Source: Anammoximicrobium sp032229885
GTDB taxonomy: Bacteria > Planctomycetota > Planctomycetia > Pirellulales > Pirellulaceae
Length of the DNA stretch: 33,653 nucleotides
NCBI GenBank assembly: GCA_032229885.1
Contig: JAVYAJ010000272.1
Span: 1-33,653, forward strand
Direction: 5' to 3'
Shown here: positions 8,246-15,715 of the stretch, piece by piece
Numbering within the stretch: the first letter of the stretch is position 1
Layout of the letters: the number at the start of each line of letters is the position of its first letter
Position numbers and translations under genes: made by a program
Notes under the pieces: model-generated
The model's database searches: none
Told to the model about the DNA's origin: nothing
What the model saw: the letters and a program-made list of their open reading frames with translations, nothing else

Positions 8246-10550
8246 ACCGCGGCGTCCCGCCACGGCCGACGCCGGAGCGCACGGCCGGGCGGGCGCGGCG
8301 ACCGCGGCCGACTCGGCCCACGAGCGTGAGGCGGGCTCGACCATCAAGACGGCGTGTCTCGTGGCGGGCGCCGCGGTCTATCTGATCGCGTTCTTTGCAG
8401 CCGACCCGACTCGCGTCCACCGCTTCTCGTTGCTCTTGCTGCCGGATCAGATCGTCTCGTCTTGGGTCGCGGGCCAGGGGAACTCGTTCCAACTGTCCGA
8501 TCGCTGGCCGTTGGTCGCCGTCGCGGGCTTGATCTTGCTGCTGGCCTATGTCGTGGGCCGGATGTCGCTGAACGTCGTCGGGGCCGATCAGGGGTTGTGC
8601 CGCTTCGAAGGCGGTGTATTTTCGCTTGCCGCGGGGCTGGCTCTGTGGTCGCTGGCGACCTTGGTCGTCGGGCTGGCGGGCGGGCTTCACGGGCCTTGGC
8701 TGCGCGTGGCGGCCGCCGCCGCAACCGCCGCCTGGATGCTGTGGAGATATCGGCACGCACGGCGGACGGGTCGCAGAGCTTGCGAATCCTTGGCGGACAA
8801 CGCGTCGGCGGAGCATGGCTTCTCCGAGCACGGCTCGGCCGGCGACACGTCGCCCCAGGGCAGATCGGCCGATGGCTGGCCGTCCGATGGCGACCCGGGC
8901 AATCGCGGGTTGGCGAATTGTCCGACGTCGGGTGCGGGCCGATGGCCGTGGCTCGAACGTTTCGGGCTCTGGCTCGGCCTGCCGTTCCTCCTGCTGATCT
9001 TGTTCGGCGCGATGTTGCCGCCTTGGGATTTCGATGTTCGCGAATACCATTTACAGGTCCCGAAAGAGTGGTATCAAGCCGGGCAGATCACGTTCTTGCC
9101 GCACAACGTCTATGGGAACATGCCGCTGGGCGCCGAGCTGCTCGCGGTGCTGGCGATGGCGCTCATGCCCGGCGAACAGGCGTGGTGGTGGGGCGCGCTG
9201 GCCGGCAAGCTGGTGATGGCCTGTTATGTGCCGTTGACCGCGTTGGGCCTTCTGGCCGCCGGTCGTCGATTCGCGACGCGCGCGGCGGGCACGGTCGCTG
9301 CGCTGACGTACATTTCCGTTCCTTGGATGGTCTTTCTTCCGCAGGCCGGGCTGATCGAGGGTGCGGTCGCGTGTTATCTGTTCTTCGCACTGTACGCGTT
9401 CGGCATCTGGGTTTGTGGGCCAAATCGGCGCTGGCACGACCGACGTCTGGGGCTGGCCGGCTTTCTGGCCGGCGCGGCCGCGGCCTGCAAGTATCCGCCG
9501 CTCGTCTTTGTCGTTGCCCCGCTGGCGGTGGCTGTGCCATGCCTGGCGAACGGCCATCGCTGGCGGGCGGCGGTCGTGTTCCTCGCGACCGCGTCGGTCG
9601 GCTGCGGGCTGTGGTACGGCAAGAACTGGGCGGCGACCGGCAATCCGGTCTATCCGCTGGTGTTTGGCGGGACGAGCCGGACCCCCGAGTTGATCGAGCG
9701 ATGGAATCACGCGCATCGTGTGCCGCCGGACGCGGCCGGACGGCGTTACTCGCTGTCGCAGGCCGTGAGCGCCGTCGCCGACTTCGGCTGGCGGAATACG
9801 TGGCAGAGCCCCTTGCTCGCTCCGCTGTTGGCGGCGGCCCTGCTGTGCGCCCCGTGGCGGAGGCTGGTCTTGACGCTGGCCGGCTATGCCCTGTACTTTC
9901 TGGCCGCCTGGTGGCTTGTCACGCATCGGGTGGATCGGTTCTGGACGCCGCTGTTGCCCGTCATGGCGGGGCTGGCCGGTCTGGGCGCCGTCTGGCCGAC
10001 CGGGCGTGGCTGGCGCTGGACCGTAACCGCGCTCGGAGCGGTCGGCCTGACCACGAACTTGCTGTTCCTGCTGTCGGCCGGCGTGTATGACCATCGCTAT
10101 CTGGTGGGATTGGAACAGCTACGGCTGGACGAGCCGCGCGAACCGGGCGAGCCGTCGCGAGTGTCCGTCGCGCACCGGTATCTGAACCGCCATGCGGTCG
10201 TCGGCGATCGTGTCCTGCTGGTCGGCGACGCCGAACCGTTCGATCTGGAAATGCCTGCCGTGTACAACACGTGTTTCGACCCATGCATCTTCGAGCAGTG
10301 GCTGGCGGGCCGGACGGGCGAGCAGCGACGCGCGATCCTGCGTGCGCAGCGGATTCGCTATGTTCTCGTCAGTTGGAGCGAGATCGACCGTTATCGCAGC
10401 CCGGGCAATTACGGGTTCTCGGACTACGTCACCAAGACGCTTGTGCGGGACGAATTGGTCGGCGAGCAGCGCATTCTGCGGCCGATCGACCTGGGCGTGG
10501 ATCCGGACGTTGTCGAACTGTTCGAGGTCGTCGGCGCGTCGCAGCCGTAA
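8214..10550 (+). CDS. Large multi-spanning membrane protein, GT-C glycosyltransferase-like
   Basis: About 778 residues from a GTG at 8214; upstream in-frame codons would lie inside the DUF971 gene. The first ~45 residues are Arg/Ala-rich and charged, then many hydrophobic segments follow. A hydrophilic linker of about 60 residues (roughly 185-245) separates the first four or five membrane spans from the rest. After a span comes PPWDFDVREYHLQVPKEW-like sequence with acidic residues D272, D274 and E277 at the start of a presumed extracytoplasmic loop, the layout of lipid-phosphate-sugar-dependent GT-C transferases (PMT/ArnT/DUF2029 types). Further signals are KYPPLVF and GNPVYPLVFGG. The C-terminal ~160 residues form a soluble domain. 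A glycosyltransferase role is inferred from topology; acceptor and donor are unknown. It overlaps the DUF971 gene and may be co-transcribed with it. Confidence 0.75.
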   Translation: MTHRIRRAAAEPRRPATADAGAHGRAGAATAADSAHEREAGSTIKTACLVAGAAVYLIAFFAADPTRVHRFSLLLLPDQIVSSWVAGQGNSFQLSDRWPLVAVAGLILLLAYVVGRMSLNVVGADQGLCRFEGGVFSLAAGLALWSLATLVVGLAGGLHGPWLRVAAAAATAAWMLWRYRHARRTGRRACESLADNASAEHGFSEHGSAGDTSPQGRSADGWPSDGDPGNRGLANCPTSGAGRWPWLERFGLWLGLPFLLLILFGAMLPPWDFDVREYHLQVPKEWYQAGQITFLPHNVYGNMPLGAELLAVLAMALMPGEQAWWWGALAGKLVMACYVPLTALGLLAAGRRFATRAAGTVAALTYISVPWMVFLPQAGLIEGAVACYLFFALYAFGIWVCGPNRRWHDRRLGLAGFLAGAAAACKYPPLVFVVAPLAVAVPCLANGHRWRAAVVFLATASVGCGLWYGKNWAATGNPVYPLVFGGTSRTPELIERWNHAHRVPPDAAGRRYSLSQAVSAVADFGWRNTWQSPLLAPLLAAALLCAPWRRLVLTLAGYALYFLAAWWLVTHRVDRFWTPLLPVMAGLAGLGAVWPTGRGWRWTVTALGAVGLTTNLLFLLSAGVYDHRYLVGLEQLRLDEPREPGEPSRVSVAHRYLNRHAVVGDRVLLVGDAEPFDLEMPAVYNTCFDPCIFEQWLAGRTGEQRRAILRAQRIRYVLVSWSEIDRYRSPGNYGFSDYVTKTLVRDELVGEQRILRPIDLGVDPDVVELFEVVGASQP

Positions 10551-11414
10551 CGGGCCGGGCTCACCCGGGCCTGACGAAAACCTCTAACTGGCTGCGGGTT
10601 GGATCGTTGGCCGCTTGACGATCTTGGCATTATCGTGCGCGCATCTGGTATACCGGTCTATGCAGTACACTCCTGGGTTGCGGGCGCTAGCCCGCGTTAA
10701 AAGTATCGGGTGTCAATATGGCTGCCCCGCTACGGCTGCTGGAAGCGCATCCGTGTCCATCCGCCCTGACTCGCCTGTCATGTCTCTCCCCGCTACGCCG
10801 GGGCGCCGAAATCTCAGCGTCCTCGGCGTCTCTGCGTTTCCCAAACGTATTTTCATGTAGCCGGGCCAGTTCGCCCGCGCAAGAACATCGATCAAACGGC
10901 AGAGGACGCAGAGCTACCGCAAGCACAACATCTAACCCTTCAATAACTTAACGCTCTCGCTGCCTGAAAACATTGTCAAAAAGTTCACGATGTTTGAGGT
11001 TAGTAGTACGGCAGTAACCGGCCGCGCGCATCACCGCGCCGGCACTGCCCGAACGGCTTGGCCGTGTGCGGCAGAGCCAGCGCTGTGAACAGGTTTTCCC
11101 CGCTGCCGTGTCGCGATCGATGACGCCGCGCGACGCCTTTTTGCCGAGCCAAACGCCGTTCTGCGCGAGCGCCCCTGTTGCTAGCACCGCCGGATGGTAG
11201 GTTACATGCGGGTCATGGACTTGCCGTCAGCGCATTGGCGACGAACCAATGCGTCACCAGGCGAGCTGCGCAAAGCGGGACGCGCCGTCTCAGGGCGGGC
11301 GTCTCGTGTCGCGGTTGTGGCCGTCACAGGAGACTGCGCATCGGCCTGGCGCGTCAGCCGAAAGCAACCGCCAATGCCCGTACTGCTCGCCGCATTGAAC
11401 AGGAATCCGGAGAT
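10551..11414. other. Gene-free spacer with hairpins and dispersed short repeats
   Basis: There is no convincing gene in these 860 bases. The spacer carries a hairpin GCGGGC-GCTA-GCCCGC (10680-10695), another CCCCG-CTACGC-CGGGG (about 10788-10803), a CGCATTGG-N7-CCAATGCG hairpin (11231-11253), and the inverted repeat listed next. A longer in-frame extension of the downstream gene is open from 11178 but has no ribosome binding site and lacks protein-like composition. Confidence 0.55.
10813..10913. repeat. Inverted pair of a CTCTGCGTCCTCTGC-type repeat
   Basis: CTCAGCGTCCTCGGC at 10813-10827 is matched by the complement of 10899-10913 at 13 of 15 positions. The left copy continues with GTCTCTGCGTTTCCC. 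Together with the adjoining ATCCGTGTCCATCCGC (about 10748-10763) this resembles a family of intergenic repeats scattered through many environmental bacterial genomes; that family link is from memory. Confidence 0.5.
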
Positions 11415-12257
11415 ATGGAGAACGCGGACACACTCGTGGCAGACCGATTGGCGACGCCTCCACTGAGCTCGATGGCCGACGGGGATTCGGACCAGCAGTC
11501 TCGACCGTTCGTCGGGCGCTGGAACCATCTGGTCAGTACGACCAATTGGGAAAAGGGGCGGATCATTTCGGAGTGGCGCCAGGCGCTGATCGAGCTCGAT
11601 CAGCCGGCCCGCGAATATGCCGACGAGACTTGGGCGCGACTCGTAGGCGCGGTCACGGGCGGTCACGTCGGCCGTTTGCGACGAGTGTACGGACGATTCG
11701 GAGCGACCCACGACGAATACCCGGGCTTGTCTTGGAGCCATTTCCATTCCGCCTTGGATTGGGACGACGCGGAGATGTGGCTCGAGGGCGCCGTCCTCTC
11801 GAAATGGACCGTCTCGCAGATGCGTCATCGACGCTGGACAGCGACTGGCGCGCTGGCGTCCGAACGTCCGCTGGACGAGCAGATCGTGATCGCCGAGCTT
11901 GACGAAGACGTCGCGGCGGTGGCAGATGAAGAACGGGATTCGCGCGCCGTCGCCGATCGTTCGTCGGAGGTTCATGACGGGCCGATCCTCGAAGGCCCGG
12001 ATTTCGGCGACGCCGACGACGCGACCGCCTACGCCCGTTCCGACGAGCCGGAGGACGAGGCCGACGAACCCGTGTCCGCCGTGCGTCCATTCGCGAATTT
12101 GGCGCCGTTGCCGGACGATATGGCCGAGGCTTTCGAGGCATTGAAGTTGGCCATTCTGCGTCACAAGACAGCCGAGTGGCGCGACATCTCGCTGGACGAT
12201 GTCCTCGCCGCGCTCGACGCGTTGAAAGACCTGGCGCGGGCGCCATCGATCGACTAG
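11415..12257 (+). CDS. Conserved-looking protein of unknown function
   Basis: I do not recognise a named family for this 280-residue protein. Three parts can be seen. Residues 32-145 are rich in Trp and predicted helices (GRWNHLVSTTNWEKGRII, then WARLVGAVTGGHVGRLRRVYGRF, then LDWDDAEMWLEGAVLSKW), looking like a folded, possibly DNA-interacting helical domain. Residues 150-222 are highly acidic and low in complexity, probably a disordered linker. Residues 225-275 (LPDDMAEAFEALKLAILRHK, then ISLDDVLAALDALKDL) form a second amphipathic helical unit. The start ATG is supported by GGAG seven bases upstream; a longer frame from 11178 is less likely. It stands 285 bases before the cyclase-repeat gene. 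A weak resemblance to DUF3102-like proteins was considered but cannot be confirmed by eye. Confidence 0.7.
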   Translation: MENADTLVADRLATPPLSSMADGDSDQQSRPFVGRWNHLVSTTNWEKGRIISEWRQALIELDQPAREYADETWARLVGAVTGGHVGRLRRVYGRFGATHDEYPGLSWSHFHSALDWDDAEMWLEGAVLSKWTVSQMRHRRWTATGALASERPLDEQIVIAELDEDVAAVADEERDSRAVADRSSEVHDGPILEGPDFGDADDATAYARSDEPEDEADEPVSAVRPFANLAPLPDDMAEAFEALKLAILRHKTAEWRDISLDDVLAALDALKDLARAPSID

Positions 12258-12315
12258 CAGGCTGTCCAAGAATCGGGAGCGTGGTCCCCACGGCATGAAC
12301 CCACGACTTCTTTTG

Positions 12316-12344
12316 TTGACGCGAATCTAGTCGGCTGCTAAGCT
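12316..12344 (+). promoter_or_regulatory. Candidate promoter for the cyclase-repeat gene
   Basis: TTGACG and TAAGCT are separated by 17 bases. The -35 is good, the -10 poor (three of six). It lies about 200 bases before the chosen start at 12543. Confidence 0.28.
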
Positions 12345-12542
12345 GCGCGCAGGTCGGCGTCTGTTCGTCCACCCCGCGAGCCATGGGGCAGGCGTTTGGG
12401 GTTTTCGCGTGGTATGATATGTGAGGGACTTATCGGCTCGACGTGGCCGAGTCGCCGGTGATCGCCGAACCTCGACCGGGACTCAGCCTTGGTCGCGCGT
12501 GCTGCTTGGAAGGCGAAGAACGTCGGTTGGGGACGCTGCGGC

Positions 12543-14213
12543 ATGGGCGGATACGAACAGCATCCACAATTCGAGGCGCGCTCAACTGGATTGACGATCG
12601 CCGAGTCCGACCCACTCGAACCCGGCGCGGTTCCCACGGCCTCACGCGGCGCTTTTACGGGATCTATCGAGCGACGTTCGGTTCGAGCCGCATCTGCTCC
12701 CGCGGCGCCCCTCGCCGTGCGGCCCATTCCCATCGCAGTCGCTCCGATTGCCGATCGTGGCGGGCTTCCCGTGATTTACCCGGATCGCGGCGAGCCGCCG
12801 GAGACGAACGAGGCCACGGATCGCGCGGTCCGCGCTGCGCCGCCGTGGCTGATCAGCGCCATTGTCCACATGGCCGTGCTGATCCTGATGGGCGTCCTGT
12901 ACTTTACGACCAACCACGAGAACAAAGTGCGGCTCAAGGCGATATACGCCGAGGACGAAGGCGTACAACTAGTCGAAGACATTCTGCAGGATCCAGCCAA
13001 GCTGGAGCTTTCCGAGATCGCGGATCCGGTGCTGTCGCGAGACGTGGTGCAGGTGCTCGATCCGCTGGCCGCCCCGCCCCAGTTGGATCTGAGCCTGGAC
13101 GGCATGACAGCGGTCAGCGACCTATTGACCCCGTCGATCGGCCTGGCTCTGACGGGGCGTGAAAAAGGCGCTCGCGAGGCGCTGCTGGGCGCCTATGGGG
13201 GCAACGCCACGACCGAAGGCGCCGTACAACTGGGGCTCGAGTGGCTGGTCCAACAGCAGGATCGCCGCAGCGGGCTGTGGAGCCTCAAAGGACCGTATGC
13301 CGACGCGAGCGTCAACGAAAACGAAGTGTCGGCCACGGCCATGGCTCTGCTGGCGTTGCAGGGGAACGGCAATACGCACAAGATCGGCAAGTTCTCGCAG
13401 TCTGTCCAACGTGGGGCCGAGGCGTTGGTTCGGATGCAGGATCAGGATGGAAACATGTTCCACGAGGGCGTGGCCAACCATCGTCTCTACTCGCAGGCCC
13501 AAGCGACGATCGCGCTGTGCGAGCTGTACGGAATGACCAAGGATCCACGTTACCGTCAGCCCGCGCAGAAGGCGTTAGACTACGCCTCGAAGATCCAGTC
13601 GCCCCAAGGCGGTTGGCGATACACGCCGCGAGAGGACAGCGACACGTCGGTGACCGGCTGGTTTGTCATGGCTATGCAGAGTGGGCTGATGGCCGGGCTC
13701 ACCGTGCAGAGTCCGACGTTGGACGCGATCGGCAAGTACCTGGACAGCGCGACGCCGGACGGCAGCTTTTACAGCTACCAGGCCCGTGGCGAACCGACGT
13801 TGCCGATGACCGCCGAAGCCTTGTTGTGCCGCCAGTACCTGGGCTGGCCGCACGACGATCCGCGACTGCGGACAGGCATAGACTATGTGCTGAAATACCC
13901 GGTGGATTACAACGAACAGGACCTGTATTACTGGTACTACGCGACGCAGGTGATGCACCACATGGGCGGTCGCGATTGGGACGCCTGGAACAAAATCATG
14001 CGACGCGAGGTGCCCGCGAATCAAGTTCAAGCGGGCCGCGAGCGAGGCAGTTGGGATCCCAGCAACGACCGCTGGGGGCTTCACGGCGGGCGCCTGTATA
14101 CGACGTGCCTGAGCATTTTCCTGCTGGAGGTCTACTATCGTCACTTGCCCATCTATCAGCACTTCAACCTGCCCGCATCCATTATTTCGTCGGCGCAGAA
14201 TCCCCAGGGTTGA
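12543..14213 (+). CDS. Membrane-anchored prenyltransferase/squalene-oxidase-repeat protein
   Basis: The 556-residue protein has a Pro/Ala-rich N-terminal ~100 residues likely in the cytoplasm, one transmembrane helix (about 102-121, ISAIVHMAVLILMGVLYF), an acidic linker, and a large C-terminal alpha-alpha toroid from about 225. Repeat motifs of the squalene/prenyltransferase barrel are visible: QQDRRSGLWS (238-247), QDQDGNMF (299-306), IQSPQGGWRYTPREDSDTS (351-369), DGSFYSY and RERGSWDP. The catalytic DXDD of squalene-hopene cyclases is absent, so it is probably not a cyclase. Such TM-anchored proteins are abundant in planctomycetes with no known role. A longer start (TTG 12489) is possible, but ATG 12543 has GGGGA about ten bases upstream and the residues before it look non-coding. 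Confidence 0.85.
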   Translation: MGGYEQHPQFEARSTGLTIAESDPLEPGAVPTASRGAFTGSIERRSVRAASAPAAPLAVRPIPIAVAPIADRGGLPVIYPDRGEPPETNEATDRAVRAAPPWLISAIVHMAVLILMGVLYFTTNHENKVRLKAIYAEDEGVQLVEDILQDPAKLELSEIADPVLSRDVVQVLDPLAAPPQLDLSLDGMTAVSDLLTPSIGLALTGREKGAREALLGAYGGNATTEGAVQLGLEWLVQQQDRRSGLWSLKGPYADASVNENEVSATAMALLALQGNGNTHKIGKFSQSVQRGAEALVRMQDQDGNMFHEGVANHRLYSQAQATIALCELYGMTKDPRYRQPAQKALDYASKIQSPQGGWRYTPREDSDTSVTGWFVMAMQSGLMAGLTVQSPTLDAIGKYLDSATPDGSFYSYQARGEPTLPMTAEALLCRQYLGWPHDDPRLRTGIDYVLKYPVDYNEQDLYYWYYATQVMHHMGGRDWDAWNKIMRREVPANQVQAGRERGSWDPSNDRWGLHGGRLYTTCLSIFLLEVYYRHLPIYQHFNLPASIISSAQNPQG

Positions 14214-14425
14214 GGCCTCCGGATCATGGTGAACATGCCTGCCGCCGTCGCCTCGCTGGTTGTCACTCGCGTGGAACGCGTTCGCGGCTGCCGCGCTGAG
14301 GGCCGCCGGCGCGTTGCGCGAATCCGCCTGCGGCCAGCGATCGGCGAGTGCCTGCTGAGTGGCGCGGTCGCGGACGGCCGACGCGCCGGCGGAGCCCGCC
14401 ACACGTCGTCTGGAGAAGGTCTCGC

Positions 14426-15406
14426 GTGAGCTCCGACCCGGCCTCGAACAAAACGCGCCTGATTCGCCTGGTCAAGCTGGCCTTTCGCCTGCTTGTCCTG
14501 ACCCTGGTCGGGGTTGGCATCTGGCACACGGTCCAGAAAGCCCTGGTCGAGCTGCGGGCGCAGCAATTTTCCTGGCGTCAGGTCCAGTGGATATGGCTGG
14601 TTTTGTCTGCGGTCGTCTATCTGGCGGCGACGGCCCCGTGTTGGTTGTTCTGGCACCGGACGCTGCGGGCAATGGGCCAGGATCCATCCTGGCGCGAGTC
14701 GCTGCGCGCGTACTATATCGGTCACTTGGGAAAGTACTTTCCGGGCAAGGCGTTGGTGGTCGTGATTCGCAGCGGCTTGATCCGCGGCCCGCGCGTCGAC
14801 ACGTCGATCGCCGTCGCCGCCGTGTTTGTCGAGACGCTGACGATGATGGCTGTGGGGGCCTTCGTCGCCGCGGCGATCATCGGCGGCTTGTTGCGCGAGC
14901 AGACTTGGTTGCTGGCGTTGTCCGTCGGTATGATGATCTGCATCGGCGGGCCGACCGCGCCGCCCATCTTTCGGCGGTTGGTTCGTCTGGTCGGCGTGCG
15001 CAAAGTCAATCCTGACATCGATCAAGCGTTGGCGGGAATCGATAGCCGGTTGATGGCGTTCGGTTGGTCGTTGAATCTGGTCGGGTGGATGTTGATGGGG
15101 TTGAGCCTCTGGCTGACGTTGCGGGCCCTGTCCACGACGACCGCTGTTCCGGTCGAGCTGAATCAACTGCCGCGCGTCACGTGCTGCGCAGCGCTGGCGA
15201 TGGTCGCCGGCTTTGTCTCGCTGTTGCCCGGCGGGCTGGTGGTGCGGGAATATGTCGTGATGACATTGCTGGCGACGCCCTTCGGGGTCGGAGCCGCCGC
15301 GATCTGCGCAATCGTGTCCCGGCTGGTGGGCCTGTTGGCCGAACTGCTGTTCGGCGCCATTCTGTACGCCGGCAAACGCAGCGCGAGCGCGCCGCCCACC
15401 GCATGA
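14426..15406 (+). CDS. AglD/LPG-synthase-type membrane protein (UPF0104)
   Basis: This is a 326-residue integral membrane protein with about eight hydrophobic segments, the layout of the lysylphosphatidylglycerol-synthase transmembrane (UPF0104, AglD-like) family. Family marks are WRESLRAYYIGHLGKYFPGK (a Y-x-[GL]-x-x-x-[GK]-x-x-PG block after the second span), VFVETLTMMAVGAF, and a late LLPGGLVVREYVVMTLL (PGG-x-x-x-RE block) near residue 270. It has no soluble aminoacyl-transferase domain. The family is proposed to act on lipid-linked sugars or phospholipids, but the substrate here is unknown. The GTG start at 14426 has GGAGAAGG six bases upstream; earlier in-frame codons give an Arg-rich, non-membrane lead. 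It lies 212 bases after the cyclase-repeat gene. Confidence 0.85.
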   Translation: MSSDPASNKTRLIRLVKLAFRLLVLTLVGVGIWHTVQKALVELRAQQFSWRQVQWIWLVLSAVVYLAATAPCWLFWHRTLRAMGQDPSWRESLRAYYIGHLGKYFPGKALVVVIRSGLIRGPRVDTSIAVAAVFVETLTMMAVGAFVAAAIIGGLLREQTWLLALSVGMMICIGGPTAPPIFRRLVRLVGVRKVNPDIDQALAGIDSRLMAFGWSLNLVGWMLMGLSLWLTLRALSTTTAVPVELNQLPRVTCCAALAMVAGFVSLLPGGLVVREYVVMTLLATPFGVGAAAICAIVSRLVGLLAELLFGAILYAGKRSASAPPTA

Positions 15407-15715
15407 TGTACCATTTCAAACCTCAAATCCGAATTTTCGGTCGCCGCTTGCCGGCCACAAATGCAAAGCGTCAGCTATGGGCTGTCAGCGTTCAAAAACT
15501 GGAATCTGAAAACCGAAAACTGAAAACTGAAAGCCCAACTCCAAAATCTCATCCCCCCCCCGTTTCCCGACTTGCTCTCCGCGCAGCGGCGAGAATTGGG
15601 CATACTCTTGGCGCAAGGTCCACAGCATGCCTGTCAGCTCAGCTCCGAGCTGCGAAGAAGGATGCCAAGTCCGGGCGTATTGCCTATAATGCGCAGGAAA
15701 CGAAGGAGACCGTTT
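15407..15715. repeat. Spacer with CTGAAAAC-type tandem repeat and C9 run
   Basis: At about 15500-15533 the sequence iterates an 8-base unit close to CTGAAAAC (CTGAAAACCGAAAACTGAAAACTGAAAG), strikingly AT-rich against its surroundings. A run of nine C follows at 15553-15561. A TATAAT at 15685-15690 precedes the next start by 25 bases, but no -35 matches; it could be the -10 of a dsbD promoter. Confidence 0.55.

Noticed and set aside
10553..10575. GGGCCGGG...CCCGGGCC considered as terminator of the GT-C-like gene
   Set aside because: The stem has a bulge and no T-run follows, so it is too weak to call.
11178..11414. Upstream extension of the 280-residue unknown protein
   Set aside because: There is no ribosome binding site at the earlier start, the added residues are Arg/Ala-rich and include a hairpin region, whereas ATG 11415 has GGAG correctly placed.
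12413..12418. TATGAT considered as a -10 box for the cyclase-repeat gene
   Set aside because: The nearest TTGGGG is only 11 bases upstream, and no -35 is at proper spacing.
15500..15533. CTGAAAAC tandem repeat considered as a CRISPR or phase-variation tract
   Set aside because: Units are only 8 bases with no spacers, and the tract is outside any coding region or promoter core.
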